NCBI GenBank assembly: GCA_030522415.1
Contig: CM060131.1
Coordinates: 12,571,703 to 12,635,702 of the forward strand
Direction of reading: 5' to 3'
DNA from: Channallabes apus
Taxonomy: Eukaryota > Chordata > Actinopteri > Siluriformes > Clariidae
DNA: 64,000 nt
In this document: positions 45,396 through 55,928 of the stretch, one piece after another
How positions within the stretch are numbered: the first letter of the stretch is position 1
Layout: the number at the start of each line of letters is the position of its first letter
Made by a program: the position numbers and the translations under genes
Notes under the pieces: generated by a model
Told to the model about the DNA's origin: nothing
The model's database searches: none
Seen by the model: the letters and a program-made list of their open reading frames with translations, nothing else

Positions 45396-46457
45396 TGTTT
45401 TGCTCTTCCACTGAACTCATATAACCCCCAGCTCCAGATTACTACTTTTTCTACCTTCGATCATCCATCATAGGCAAAAGGAAAAAAACGAAGCAAGGAC
45501 GCAGATGTGACGGAGACGATCGAGCCGAGGCATCTGCAGTGGATGGTGTGCTGACATTTTCCTTAACACAACCTTTCCCCATCCGATTCTCCATTTCTTA
45601 ATAAGCCTGAGACACCAAGTCCTTCGCTTCGTCCAGAAGAAATTATCACTCGCTTGGCAAAATGCATTTCAGGTCCTCTCTCTTTTGCATCACGTCTCAG
45701 GCTTGTCGGGGAAGAACGGCGCGCTCATCACTTTTCTGCTCCAAAATGAGCTCAGAAATTAAATTACACTGCTGCGTAGGCATGCGGCGAAACTAATATC
45801 GCATTCGTTCAGCAAGTCGAAAAACAGTCTTGATCTAGATTCCACTGCTAAATCTTATTGTAATGTGTATGCATACTTAGTGATAGCAAATGTCGAAAGT
45901 TTTACACAATGCTGTTTATATTTTTGTCCTGGTCAACGTGTCTGGTTCCTGTTTCCTGTGCCTTTTCCTTTGCCTGTCTGCCCTTTTTCTGCCCTGAAAG
46001 TCACCCAATCTTCAGGCGTCATGCCTATTTTTGCAGCCCAAGCGAACAGCGATAGCCCCCTGTCCCATTTATTATGGATGAGGACGCAATGTAATGCTTT
46101 CTCAACCCTTACGTCCTGTAATGGGCTCTTGCATAACAGCGCCATTTATGAATAAATAATGTGATTACAGTTTAGCTTTTGTCAGGCAGACAGAAGCATC
46201 AGGCATGGCGTCAGTGGCATTGAGCTTCTGCAGGATTTATGGCAGCCATACACCTACTGTACTTGCACAATCTGAGCATAACAATGCACAATGATATACA
46301 TATGAAATTGTATTATTTAAAAATGCTAATTCTCTTTATAGGATTGGAAATACAGGTAGCTTCAAAAGTAAGTTTGGTGTCCACAAATAAATTTAGACCT
46401 TATTAGTTTCTTTTTTTTTGTATATATATATATATATAGTATATAATACTACTGTAG
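44100..46457. other. dusp8-mob2 intergenic region, mostly unique
   Basis: Includes complex sequence with homeodomain-type and E-box-like motifs at 44380-44590, (CT)n at 45354-45391, and a second complex block at 45990-46170. These may be regulatory but no gene is supported. The open frame 45865-46155 has no domain. Confidence 0.4.
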
Positions 46458-46458
46458 G

Positions 46459-47377
46459 TTGAGTCAAAAATTATCCGCACTCCTGGTATATTAAAACTTA
46501 TCAGCATTTTCCGTTTAATGCTCCTTGTCTCCGCAGTCATGGCTGTGCTGATATGAACATGTTACATCAGCTATTTGAAAAGCAAATTCAGATGCTCCAA
46601 AATTTGCAAAAATGAAGGGTAGCATGCAGGGATGCGTTTTTTTGTGGTCCGAGGGTGTACCTGGGGCGTCGGTATTTATGAAAGCTTTCCGCAGGATGGA
46701 GAAAGTGTTCGCTATCTGCAAACAAATTTTGGACCGATACTCTACGGAAGGTAAAAGGTTCTCAAAGAGATTCATTACTGGTAACGACACCTGGATTCAT
46801 CACTACAAGCCTGTGATTAAACAGCAAAATATAGAATGGAAACATCCTCAATCGCTGACCAAAACAAGTTCAAAAGTCAATCATCAGCTGGAAAATTGGT
46901 GCTTACAGTTTTCTGAGATTCTCAAGTGCCAGTATTGGAACATTATCAGGAAGAAGGTGGAATAATCAACAGCACTCCTTATAGTGAGATGCTTATTAAA
47001 AAGCTGAAGCCTACACGTCGGATTCAACTTCAGAAAACTATACTATACACTTCTGCCCACACTGTCGGCACTCTGCAAAAACTTTGTTTTGAGGTGTTAA
47101 AGCATCCTCCCTATAGTCCTGATACCACTATATTTGACTTTGACCTGTTTGGTTCCCTGAAAGCAGCCCAATGAGGACGAAGATTCACTTCTGATGAAGA
47201 AACGAAGACAGCGGTGCATTTGTGGCTCACAGCTTAACCTAAAGCGTGTTTTAATGAGGGAATATAAAAGCTTGTTGACAGAGCATATTGAAAAGCCAGG
47301 AGATTATGGAGAAATATTATGTACTGTATTTGTCTTTTAAAATTAATTTTACAGCCACTGGGATAATTTTGGACTCA
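46459..47377 (+). mobile_element. mariner element, internally deleted
   Basis: Imperfect inverted ends: GTTGAGTCAAAAATTATCCG at the left and GGGATAATTTTGGACTCAA at the right. The transposase remnant on + reads KRFITGNDTWIHHYKP (first catalytic Asp block, E of GDETW changed to D) near 46764-46811, IEWKHPQSLTK, then in another frame LEHYQEEGGIINS and FEVLKHPPYSPD near 47089-47124. The catalytic Asp of HDNARPH is not seen and the N-terminal half is scrambled. Length 919 bp against ~1.25-1.3 kb for complete elements. Confidence 0.82.
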
Positions 47378-48384
47378 AAAGTGATGTTTGTACACATATT
47401 TTTTCATTATCTGTCCCAAATCTAAAAAATAAAAAGCTAATCTTTATTGGTGTATTAATGCTTCTTTTTCAGTTTTGTGCTGTAAATAAAATGTGTCACA
47501 GATAAGAAGAGTGCCGATTTCACTTAATTAAATATTTTCCGATCTTTATCTCAATAACACCAAAATAACAGGAACAGGAAGTTGTCTAAGAACTGAATCA
47601 CTATTTATTTGAGCTAATTAAAAACTTAACAGCTGCTAGACAAAGACACGCTTAAAACAAATAATGTAAATACTGACCAAAAGAACAAGAACATAACAGG
47701 ATTCAGGTGCAAGTCAAACGTGTGATAAGGAACATAAACACGTGAGCCAGACCGTGGGTGTTGTGGGTGTTATGTGGGTGTTGATTCGCTTTTTACCTTT
47801 TTTTACATACAAATTTTATAATTTTTTTCTTATTCAGTTGCTCCATTTGATTAGTTTCATTGACATTTGGATTATTTTTAGTCCATGTTTTGCATATTAG
47901 GTCAAGCCCACACACACACACACACACACACACCTTTCTCCAACCTGAGATTACTTTATCCTTAAATTACTTATGAACATAATCTAACAATTTAAATATT
48001 AGACTCATTATTTAATTATGTCTATAAGTCTATTATTAAGTCTAATTAAGTATATTATAAAGTTCTGCCTATTCTTTGGACCCATGGAGTGTTGTATTCC
48101 TGAACTTTCTACGAAAACAACATATTAAGTCTTAGTAAACAGTATTAATATAACAATTTCATTATAAGTAATTTGATTGGATAAGAGGCATTCCATGAGT
48201 GCTGATATAAAATATAATAAATAGCAGCACTCGGACAAATACTATATGTAGCACACAGTGTCACAGGTGTTCTAACAAATGTTAACCCCTGATCAGGGGC
48301 ACTAGTTGGTATGTGGAACAAGGGATTGTTCACCCTACATAGCACACTAGCGGAAAACGTGGAGGCATACAGTATGGAAAGAAA
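47378..48384. other. Intergenic; (CA)n at 47909-47932
   Basis: AT-rich, no gene or transposon end recognised. Confidence 0.45.
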
Positions 48385-48700
48385 CTAGTGGCATGGTGGC
48401 TCAATGTTTCGCAATGTCGCCTTGCACATCCAGAGTCCGAGTTCGTTTCCCGCCTCGGGGTCTGTGCATGTTCTCCCTGTGCTTGATGGATTTCATCCGA
48501 GTACTCCGTTGAAAAAGCATTAGGCTAATGGCCTTCCCAAATTGTCCATAGTTTGTGAATGTGTGACCTGCAATGAATTGGTATGATGTGCCGCATCTTG
48601 TGCCTTAAGTTTTTCGGGATAGGCTCCAGGCCCTCCGTGACAAGGTATAGACAATGAGTGAGGTGAGTGAGTAAGGGAGTAAATAAGTGAGTGAAAACTT
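48385..48700 (+). mobile_element. tRNA-derived SINE, diverged
   Basis: GTGGCATGGTGGCTCAATGT, CAATGTCGCCTTGCACATCC, and a tail ending in AAGGTATAGACAATGAGTGA with GTGA repeats. Confidence 0.82.
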
Positions 48701-48780
48701 GGTTTATTCACCTCAACTTTTAGCTACATAGTATCAGCAAAATTGTAAAAATACTTTAGCGAACTGTTGAATGCAACAAT

Positions 48781-51700
48781 GGGGGGGCGCAATCCATTGT
48801 CTTCTTGTGACAGTCCCAAGTCTGGATAAATGCAGAGGGTTGTGTCAGGAAGGGCATCCGATGTAAAAACATTTGCCAAATCAGAATCAGAAATATAATT
48901 TCCATACCGGATAACAACAACCGCCACCGGTGCTGTTGACTTACAGGGTGCCGGTGGAAATTGGGCTACTGTTGGTCGAAAAAGGAGAGGAGGAAGGCGT
49001 GTTCGAAAGCAGAGAGAGAAGAGGAAAGGCAAGAGTTTAGGAGTGAAAGTAGGGCCTTTGAATGTTGGGACAATGACAGGGAAGGGAAGAGAGTTGGTTG
49101 ATATGATGCAGAGAAGGAAGGTGGATATCCTGTGTGTCCAAGAGACCAGGTGGAAAGGTAGCAAAGCTAGAAGCTTAGGATCAGGGTTCAAATTGTTTTA
49201 CCATGGTGTGGATAGGAAAGGAAATGGAGTAGGAGTTATTCTGAAAGAGGAGTTTGTAAGGAATGTTCTAGAGGTGAAGAGAGTATCAGACAGGTTGATG
49301 AGTCTAAAGCTGGAAATTGAAGGAGTAATGTTCAATGTTGTTGACATTCTGGAGTGAGTTAGATGAAGTGATGCAGAGCATCCCCAGAGGTGAGAGAGTG
49401 GTGATTGGTGGAGACTTCAATGGACATGTTGGGGAAGGAAACAGAGGTAATGAAAATGTGATGGGCAGGTTTGGTCTTCAGGACAGGAATGTAGAAGGAC
49501 AGATGGTGGTGGACTTTGCAAAGAGGATGGAAATGGCAGTAGTAAATACTTTTTTCCAGAAGAGGCAGGAACATAGGGTGACATACTGTATAAGAGTGGA
49601 GGCAGAAGCACTCAGGTGGACTACATCTTGTGTTGACGTTGTAATCTGAAAGAGATTAGTGACTGCAAAGTGTTGGTAGGGGAGAGTGTAGCCAGACAAC
49701 ACAGAATGGTGGTGTTTAAAATAACCCTGGTGGTGAGGAAGGTGAAGAGGACAAGGAGAAAGAGCAGAGGAGAAAGTGGTGGAAGCTGAGAAAGGAAGAA
49801 TGTTGTGTTGTCTTTAGGGAGGAGTTGAGACAGGCTCTGGGTGGTCAGGAGGTGCTTTCAGTTGACTGGACAACTACAACCAATGTGATCAGGGAGACAG
49901 GTAGGAGGGTAATTGGTGTATCATCAGGTAAGGGAAAAGTGGACAAGGAGACTTGTTGGTGGAACGAGGAAGTCCAGGAGTGTATACAGGGAAAGAGGCT
50001 AGCTAAGAAGAAGTGGGACAATGAGAGGACTGAAGAGAGTAGACAGGAGTACAGGGAGATGCAGCATAAGGTGAAGGTAGAGGTGGCAAAGGCCAAACAA
50101 AGAGCATATGAGGACTTGTATGCTAGGCTGGACAGTAAGGAGGGTGAGGTGGATCTGTACAGGTTGGCGAGGCAGAAAGATAGAGATGGGAAGGATGTGC
50201 AGCAGGTTAGAGTGATTAAAGATAGAGATGGAAATGTACTGACAGATGCCAGGAGGGTGATGGGTTGATGGAAGGGGTACTTTGAGGAGTTGATGAATGA
50301 GGAAAATTAAAGAGAACAAAGAGTAGAAGAGGTGACTGTTGTGGAACAGGAAGTAGCAAATATTAGTAAAAGTGAGGTGAGGAGGGCGTTGAAGAGGATG
50401 AAGAGTGGAAAGGCTGTTGGTTCTGATGAAATACCTGTGGAGGTGTGGAAGTGCTTAGGAGAGGTGGCACTAGAGTTTCTGACTAGTTTGTTTAACAAGA
50501 TCTTGAAGCGTGAGAGGATTCCAGAGGAATGGAGGAGAAGTGTATTGGTGCCGATTTTTAAGAACAAGGGAGATGTGCAGAGCTGTGGCAATTACAGAGG
50601 CATAAAGCTAATGAGCCATACAATGAAGCTATGGGAAAGAGTAGTGGAAGCTAGGTTAAGGGCAGAGGTGAGCATTTGTGAGCATCAATATTGTTTCATG
50701 CCTAGAAAGAGTACATCAGATGCAGTATTTGCTTTGTGGATGCTGGTGGAGAAGTACAGAGAAGGTAATAAAGAGTTGCAATTGTGTCTTTGTAGATTTA
50801 GAGAAGGCGTACGACAGGGTGCCGAGAGAAGAGCTGTGGTGTTGTATGAGGAAGTCCGGAGTGGCAGAGAAGTATGTTAGAGTGGTGCAGGACATGTATG
50901 AGGGCGCTAAGACAGTGGTGAGATGTGCTGTAGGTGTGACAGAAGAGTTCAAGGTGGACGTGGGTCTGCATCAAGGATCGGCTCTAAGCCCCTTTTTGTT
51001 TGCTCTGGTGATGGACAGGATGACAGATGAGGTTAGACAGGAGTCTCCATGAACTATGATGTTTGCAGATGACATTGTGCTTTGTAGCGAGAGCAGGGAA
51101 CAGGTGGAAGAAAATTTGGAGAGGTGGAGGTACGCTCTGGAAAGCAGAGGAATGAAGGTTAGCCACAGCAAGACGGAATACATGTGTGTTAATGAGAGGA
51201 ACCCAAGAGGAACGGTGAGGCTACAGGGAGCAGAGGTAAAGAAGGTGCAGGACTTTAAGTACTTAGGGTCAACGGTCCAGAGCAATGGAGAGTGTTCTAA
51301 GGAGGTGAAGAAGCGGGTACAGGCAGGTTGGAATGGGTGGAGAAAAGTTTCAAGTGTGTTGTGCGATAAAAGAGTATTGGCGAGAATGAAAGGAAAGGTG
51401 TACAGGACAGTGGTGAGACCAGCGATGCTCTACGGCTTAGAGACAGTGGCACTGATGAAAAGACAGGGGTCAGAGTTGGTGGTAGCAGAGCTGAAGATTT
51501 TGAGGTTCTCCTTGGGAGTGACAAGGATGGATAGGATCAAGAATGAGTTCATCAGAGGGACAACCCATGTGAGATGTTTTGGAGATAAAGTCAGAGAGGC
51601 CAGATTGAGGTGGTTTGGACATGTTCAGAGGAGAGATGGTGAGCATATCGGTAGAAGGATGCTGAGGTTGGAACTGCCAGGCAGGAGGTCTAGAGGAAGA

Positions 51701-51857
51701 CCAAAGAGGAGATTTATGGATGCAGTGAGAGAGGACATGAAGTTAGTTGGTGTGAGAGAAGAGGATGCAGAGGATAGGGTTAGATGGAGGCAGATGATTC
51801 GCTGTGGCGACCCCTGAAAGGGAACAGCCAAAAGACAAAGAAGAAGAAGAAGACTTT
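48781..51857 (+). mobile_element. RTE-type LINE, nearly full length, inactivated
   Basis: A ~3.1-kb non-LTR retrotransposon. The 5' part contains GGAAGGGCATCCGATGTAAA. There follow an apurinic endonuclease, a reverse transcriptase, a C-terminal part and the 3' end CTGTGGCGACCCCTGAAAGG with an (AAG)n tail at 51838-51855. The short 3' UTR, short A-poor tail and single endonuclease-RT ORF are typical of the RTE clade (RTE/BovB group). Confidence 0.88.
49022..51820 (+). pseudogene. RTE LINE polyprotein (endonuclease + reverse transcriptase), broken
   Basis: Endonuclease pieces are VGPLNVGTMTGKGRELVDMM and ILCVQETRWKG (49043-49357), then after a small deletion VVIGGDFNGHVGEG (49400-49445). The reverse transcriptase is in 50332-51060: LKRMKSGKAVGSDEIPVEVW, VLVPIFKNKGDVQSCGNYRG, the FVDLEKAYDRVPREELW block, GLHQGSALSPFLFALVMDRM. 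The catalytic FADDIVL is at about 51062-51082. The C-terminal region (RPAMLYGLETVALMKRQG, RWFGHVQRRDGEHIGRRML) is open to 51817. Inactivating changes include frame breaks near 49340, 49649 and 50268, a shift near 50790, and a TGA (from a Trp codon) at about 51053. These few lesions suggest a moderately recent insertion. Confidence 0.88.
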
Positions 51858-51904
51858 AGCTAACTGTTGGTCGCCAGCTCAATGCTAGTTCTGCCAGTCA
51901 TGGA

Positions 51905-52108
51905 AGGTTATGTGTTGGTGTAGCAAAGTACCAATCAATAGCTGGGCACACACATACACACTACTGGCAATTTGGGCACGCCAGTTAGCCTAACAAAACC
52001 GTATTACCTTGATGAAACCCCCCCAAGTACGGAGGAATCGAACCTGGCCAGGAATCGAACCCAGGTGCAAGGCAACAATGCCAACCACTAAGCCACCATG
52101 CCACCATT
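51905..52108 (-). mobile_element. SINE 5' part, reverse orientation
   Basis: CACTACTGGCAATTTGGGCA, ACGCCAGTTAGCCTAAC and GAATCGAACCCAGGTGCAAG, ending in a tRNA-like head ACCACTAAGCCACCATGCCA. Confidence 0.8.
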
Positions 52109-52365
52109 CCAAAAACAAATTTATCATAATCTGTTTATAATAGGTGGTGTTTGTGTACCTCTTGTATAAAAGCAATATACCTCTCGAGGTTGTGCTTTAT
52201 TGAATATCAACACAAATGTGATATTTTCAGTACTCGGGCTGCGACCTCGTGCCTACGGCCGCATCACCGCCATGCTGATATTAAATAAAAAAAGCACAAG
52301 TGTTATGCGTAATTATAGAGCACTAGTTCCTGAGATATTAAAATTAAAATGTTTATAATAATATT

Positions 52366-52650
52366 GGTGGAAGGCGGCACTGTCAACCTGTACCTCCAGG
52401 ATCCGGGTTTGATTCCCCCCTCGAGTCTGTATGCATGGAGCTTGCATGTTCTCTCCGTGCTTGGTGTGTTTCCTCTGGGTTTCCTCCCACAGTTAAAAGA
52501 CTTGCAGGTTAGACTAAATGCCATTCTCAAATTGCTCGAAGTGTGTGAATGAGAGTGTGAGTGTGTGTGTATCCATCCCCTGCGATGAATTGGCACCCTG
52601 TCCAGGATGTACCCTGCCTCGTTCCCCAAGACGATGAATGAGTAAGTGGA
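52366..52650 (+). mobile_element. tRNA-derived SINE, diverged
   Basis: GGCACTGTCAACCTGTACCT, CGGGTTTGATTCCC, the family body and the tail GACGATGAATGAGTAAGTGG. Confidence 0.82.
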
Positions 52651-52859
52651 CAATGGCGGATTTTGATTTTCGATTGTTCTGCAACTAGTGTAACATGTCT
52701 TGGCTGAAGGCTAAAATATACAAAGGTTTATTTGCAGCCAAACTGTCACTATACCAACTTATTTATTGACTTACAATACATACCAATACATTAACATCTC
52801 CCTTCCAAGGTCAGGCAAAGTGTCATTGCCGTGTGTGATTGTATAGCTTACAGAGAGCA
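52651..52859. other. Intergenic, nothing recognised
   Basis: No feature supported. Confidence 0.5.
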
Positions 52860-53220
52860 AGTGTGTACATCCACACAGTCCAGGGGCCGAGCAAAGTCTT
52901 TGTGTGTGTTGGCCGGGGACGTCGGAAGTGTGGAGGTGAGATCATCGCTCTGAATGAGCTGAGCTGGTAGCGCGAGCTACGGCTGCAGGCTCGGATGTTT
53001 TGCGATCGATCGAGTCTGAGTGCCCTTCGTCTGCCCTGTAGGTGTTATTTCAATCCCTCGGCTCCGAGACTGAAGTGTTTCAGTAAGTGTTGAGCGCCGG
53101 TCTGACACCACCGCTGCAGTGTCATCGCGCACACCGGGAAAAAACATCATGTCATCAAACTTTCAGCTTCCGTCAATGTTTTTCCTTCAGGGTTTTAGTC
53201 TTTGTAGAAAACGGGCGGGT
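52860..53220 (+). promoter_or_regulatory. Candidate CpG-rich promoter with first exon
   Basis: A GC- and CpG-richer patch (GGCCGGGGACGTCGGAAGTG, TAGCGCGAGCTACGGCTGCA, TGCGATCGATCGAGT) in an AT-rich intergenic region. It contains an ETS-like CGGAAGTG and ends in a near-ideal 5' splice site TTTCA|GTAAGTG at 53083. A short open frame MFCDRSSLSALRLP starts at 52995 and is in phase 1 at that donor, which does not fit mob2 exon 2 (phase 2 required). A non-coding alternative first exon of mob2, or a separate non-coding RNA, is more likely than a coding exon. Confidence 0.35.
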
Positions 53221-54020
53221 CAAACAGAGGTGAGCGATGCAATGCTCAGACTTGAAGGATAACAGAAGGCCAGAGAAGCGGAGCTACAACAGAAGCTCGC
53301 TCTGCATTCTGATTATTTTTGCTCTCTTATTTTACACACGATTTTTCAGAATCTACAGTGTATCAAATACATTCCACACACTATATGCAAATACAGGACA
53401 GACAACGTGTGCATGTTATGAGCCAGTTTGACTAGTATGCATGTCTAAATACCAGGCCGTGTGCTGCACGTACAATCATGTTGCATACTGTAGCTTTTCA
53501 AATATTTGAACTTTTTTGACTTTTTGTAGTGTTACAAATACCCGAAAATGGGATTAGATCAAAACACAATTAGTTATGGTGCAAAAACTTGCCATCAGAA
53601 CTTAGGCACTGTTAGTAGTTGAATGGATTTTGTGTTTGTCCTTGTGTGTGCGACTGACATGCAATTTCAATATAATTACACCCTGTCTCTTTCTCAGAAA
53701 GTAGATCTAAACAAACAATAGTGTGAAGACTGTAATTCAAAAGATTTCTTATTTGTTCCATTTACATTCAGCAACTTGTCCCAGACAAAATAAACACAGT
53801 ACATATATTTAGATCGTGTTAAAAAGCATTCTTATGATGAAGCGTATCGTACCAGGAACATTTATTTAAGAAATTCTTTTTTTTTTTTTTAGAAAGATTC
53901 CTCAGTGTCAACCTGTTCTGTAACATTGTTACAGTTTCTTAGAAATACTGTGAGCTGCATTTCTTCATATGGCCTTGAGGAAATCATTGTTTATAGGTGT
54001 ATTAACAAAAGTTAAATAGA

Positions 54021-54053
<33 letters not shown>

Positions 54054-54194
54054 GCTGTGATATAAGGGAAATAAAGCATGTTATGCTGTTAGAGGAAAAT
54101 AACCAGGTTGTCATGGAAACAGTATCTCTGCTTGACATGAGATATTCTCATACCACCCCATGAATTATTTTCGTACAATAGCATACCCAGTCGG
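53221..54194. other. Intergenic; (AAAT)n at 54017-54052
   Basis: AT-rich with poly-T at 53878-53890. The 64-codon open frame at 53237-53431 has no domain. Confidence 0.45.
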
Positions 54195-54475
54195 TGTGGT
54201 GGGTTAGTAGTTAGCACAACCGCCTTCTTTGCACCATCAGGTTTCGGGTTCGATTCCCACTTCGGGTCTGTGTGCATGGAATTTGCCTGTTCTCCCATGC
54301 TTAGTGGGTTTCCTCCCAAAGACATTGGGTTAATTATACAAATTGCTTGTAGTGTGTGTGTGTGTGTGTCCTGTGATGGATTAGCATCCCATTGAGGCTG
54401 CACCCCAACCTCATGCTCTAAGTCTAGTGGAAAAGGCTCCAGGCCCCCACATATGCACAATGAGTAAGTGAATGA
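54195..54475 (+). mobile_element. tRNA-derived SINE
   Basis: GTGTGGTGGGTTAGTAGTTA, GGGTTCGATTCCCAC, GTGTGCATGGAATTTGCCTG and a tail CACAATGAGTAAGTGAATGA. Confidence 0.82.
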
Positions 54476-55414
54476 GCAAACTGATCATGACTTTTTCCAT
54501 GACAGATCACTATAAATTTGTTTCTTACATACTGAATTCATCTTGTTGTCACGTCTATTCATGCACTGTCCTGACTTTTTACTCTTGTGTGTAATTTTTG
54601 CATGCACATGCACTTACACTGTGCGCATTATACACTAATCCATTTACTGTACATTTACATTTTTTGGTGGCATTTGGTGGACACCCTTATCCAGAGCGAC
54701 TATCTCATTTTACATCTGAGAAATTGTTGAATATTTGCAGCTTATCCAGTAATAGGAGTTTATCATCATGTGTTAAACAATAGTCATGAAAAGGAACAAT
54801 TTATTCTAATATATACTGTACAAGTTCTACAGCAGAGTGACTATAAAACCCACTTGTCCTGATTCGACTCCAATATGCTGCTCTTACTCTTCTAATTACT
54901 CGCATAACTAACTCCTCAATTCAAGCTTGCAGAGATTTCAGTCTTTTGTTTTACTGAAGCTGTGATCCCTGCATCTTTAATTTTTTCATGCAGATTCAAG
55001 CTTTTTAAAAGACACAATGAGAGCTCTTGATGTAGCTACTTATTGTGTACAATCAGCGCCCTCTGGTGTATAATTGTGGCGTGACAAGCTCTATCATCAG
55101 GAGTACAGTAATGCTGGCGGAATGCTTGAGTTTCGTGATCTTATTACCTTCTCCGCAGGATGATTGGTGAAGGATGCAACATTTCCATTTCATAAGAGCT
55201 AATGCTTCAAAAGTCCCAAAGCAGTCTAAAGTTAGTAGTAGTCAAAGAGATTTATTAAAGTATACTGTATCCCAGTAACATCTTGGCCAAATTCTGACCT
55301 TGCATTAAAGGGGTTTACATCTCAGATTATATGACAGCAATTATCTTCTATTAAAGATCTTCTCTATTTATGTAATTAACCAGCTTCATTCAGGCTCAGC
55401 CAAAAGCTCACTCA
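54476..55414. other. Intergenic; V-type SINE end (reverse) at 54655-54712
   Basis: GGTGGACACCCTTATCCAGA with GCGACTATCTCATTTTACA is the reverse complement of the V-type SINE 3' end. The rest is unassigned. Confidence 0.5.
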
Positions 55415-55562
55415 CTCACTCATCTTCTATACCGCTTTATCCTGTATTCTGGGTCGCGGGGGATCTGGAGCCTATCCCTGGAGACTTAGGGCACAAGGCA
55501 GGGTACATCCTGGACAGGGTGCCAATCCATCACAGGCCACACACACATACACTCACTAGGCA
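55415..55562 (-). mobile_element. SINE 3' half, reverse
   Basis: CTTCTATACCGCTTTATCCT, GGTCGCGGGGGATCTGGAGC, GACAGGGTGCCAATCCATCA. Confidence 0.85.
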
Positions 55563-55584
55563 AAAGCTGCATTAAATAAATAAA

Positions 55585-55918
55585 CAAATAACTCACCGTC
55601 TATACCACTTTATGCTGTTTACAGGGTCGTGGGGGGCCTGGAGCCTATCCCAGGAGACTCAGGGCATGAGGCAGGGTACACTCTGGATGGGATGCTTATC
55701 CCTCACAGGATGCACACACACGCTCATTCACACACTATGGGCAATTTGGGAACGCCAATTAGCCTAATCTGTACGTCTTTTGGAATGTGGGAGGAAACCG
55801 GAGCACCCAGAGGAAACCCAACATGCCAACTCCATGCACACAGGCCGGAGGCAGGAATCAAGCCCAAACCTGGAGGTGCAAGATGACAGTGGTAACCACT
55901 AACCCACCATGCCGCTCT
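55585..55918 (-). mobile_element. tRNA-derived SINE, reverse
   Basis: TATACCACTTTATGCTGTTT, GGGGCCTGGAGCCTATCCCA ... GGTAACCACTAACCCACCAT. Inserted next to the previous half copy and just left of the Tc1 element. Confidence 0.85.
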
Positions 55919-55928
55919 ATGAATTATA

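Noticed and set aside
51056..51817. 253-codon open frame as a host gene
   Set aside because: It is the C-terminal reverse-transcriptase part (FADDIVL) of the RTE LINE.
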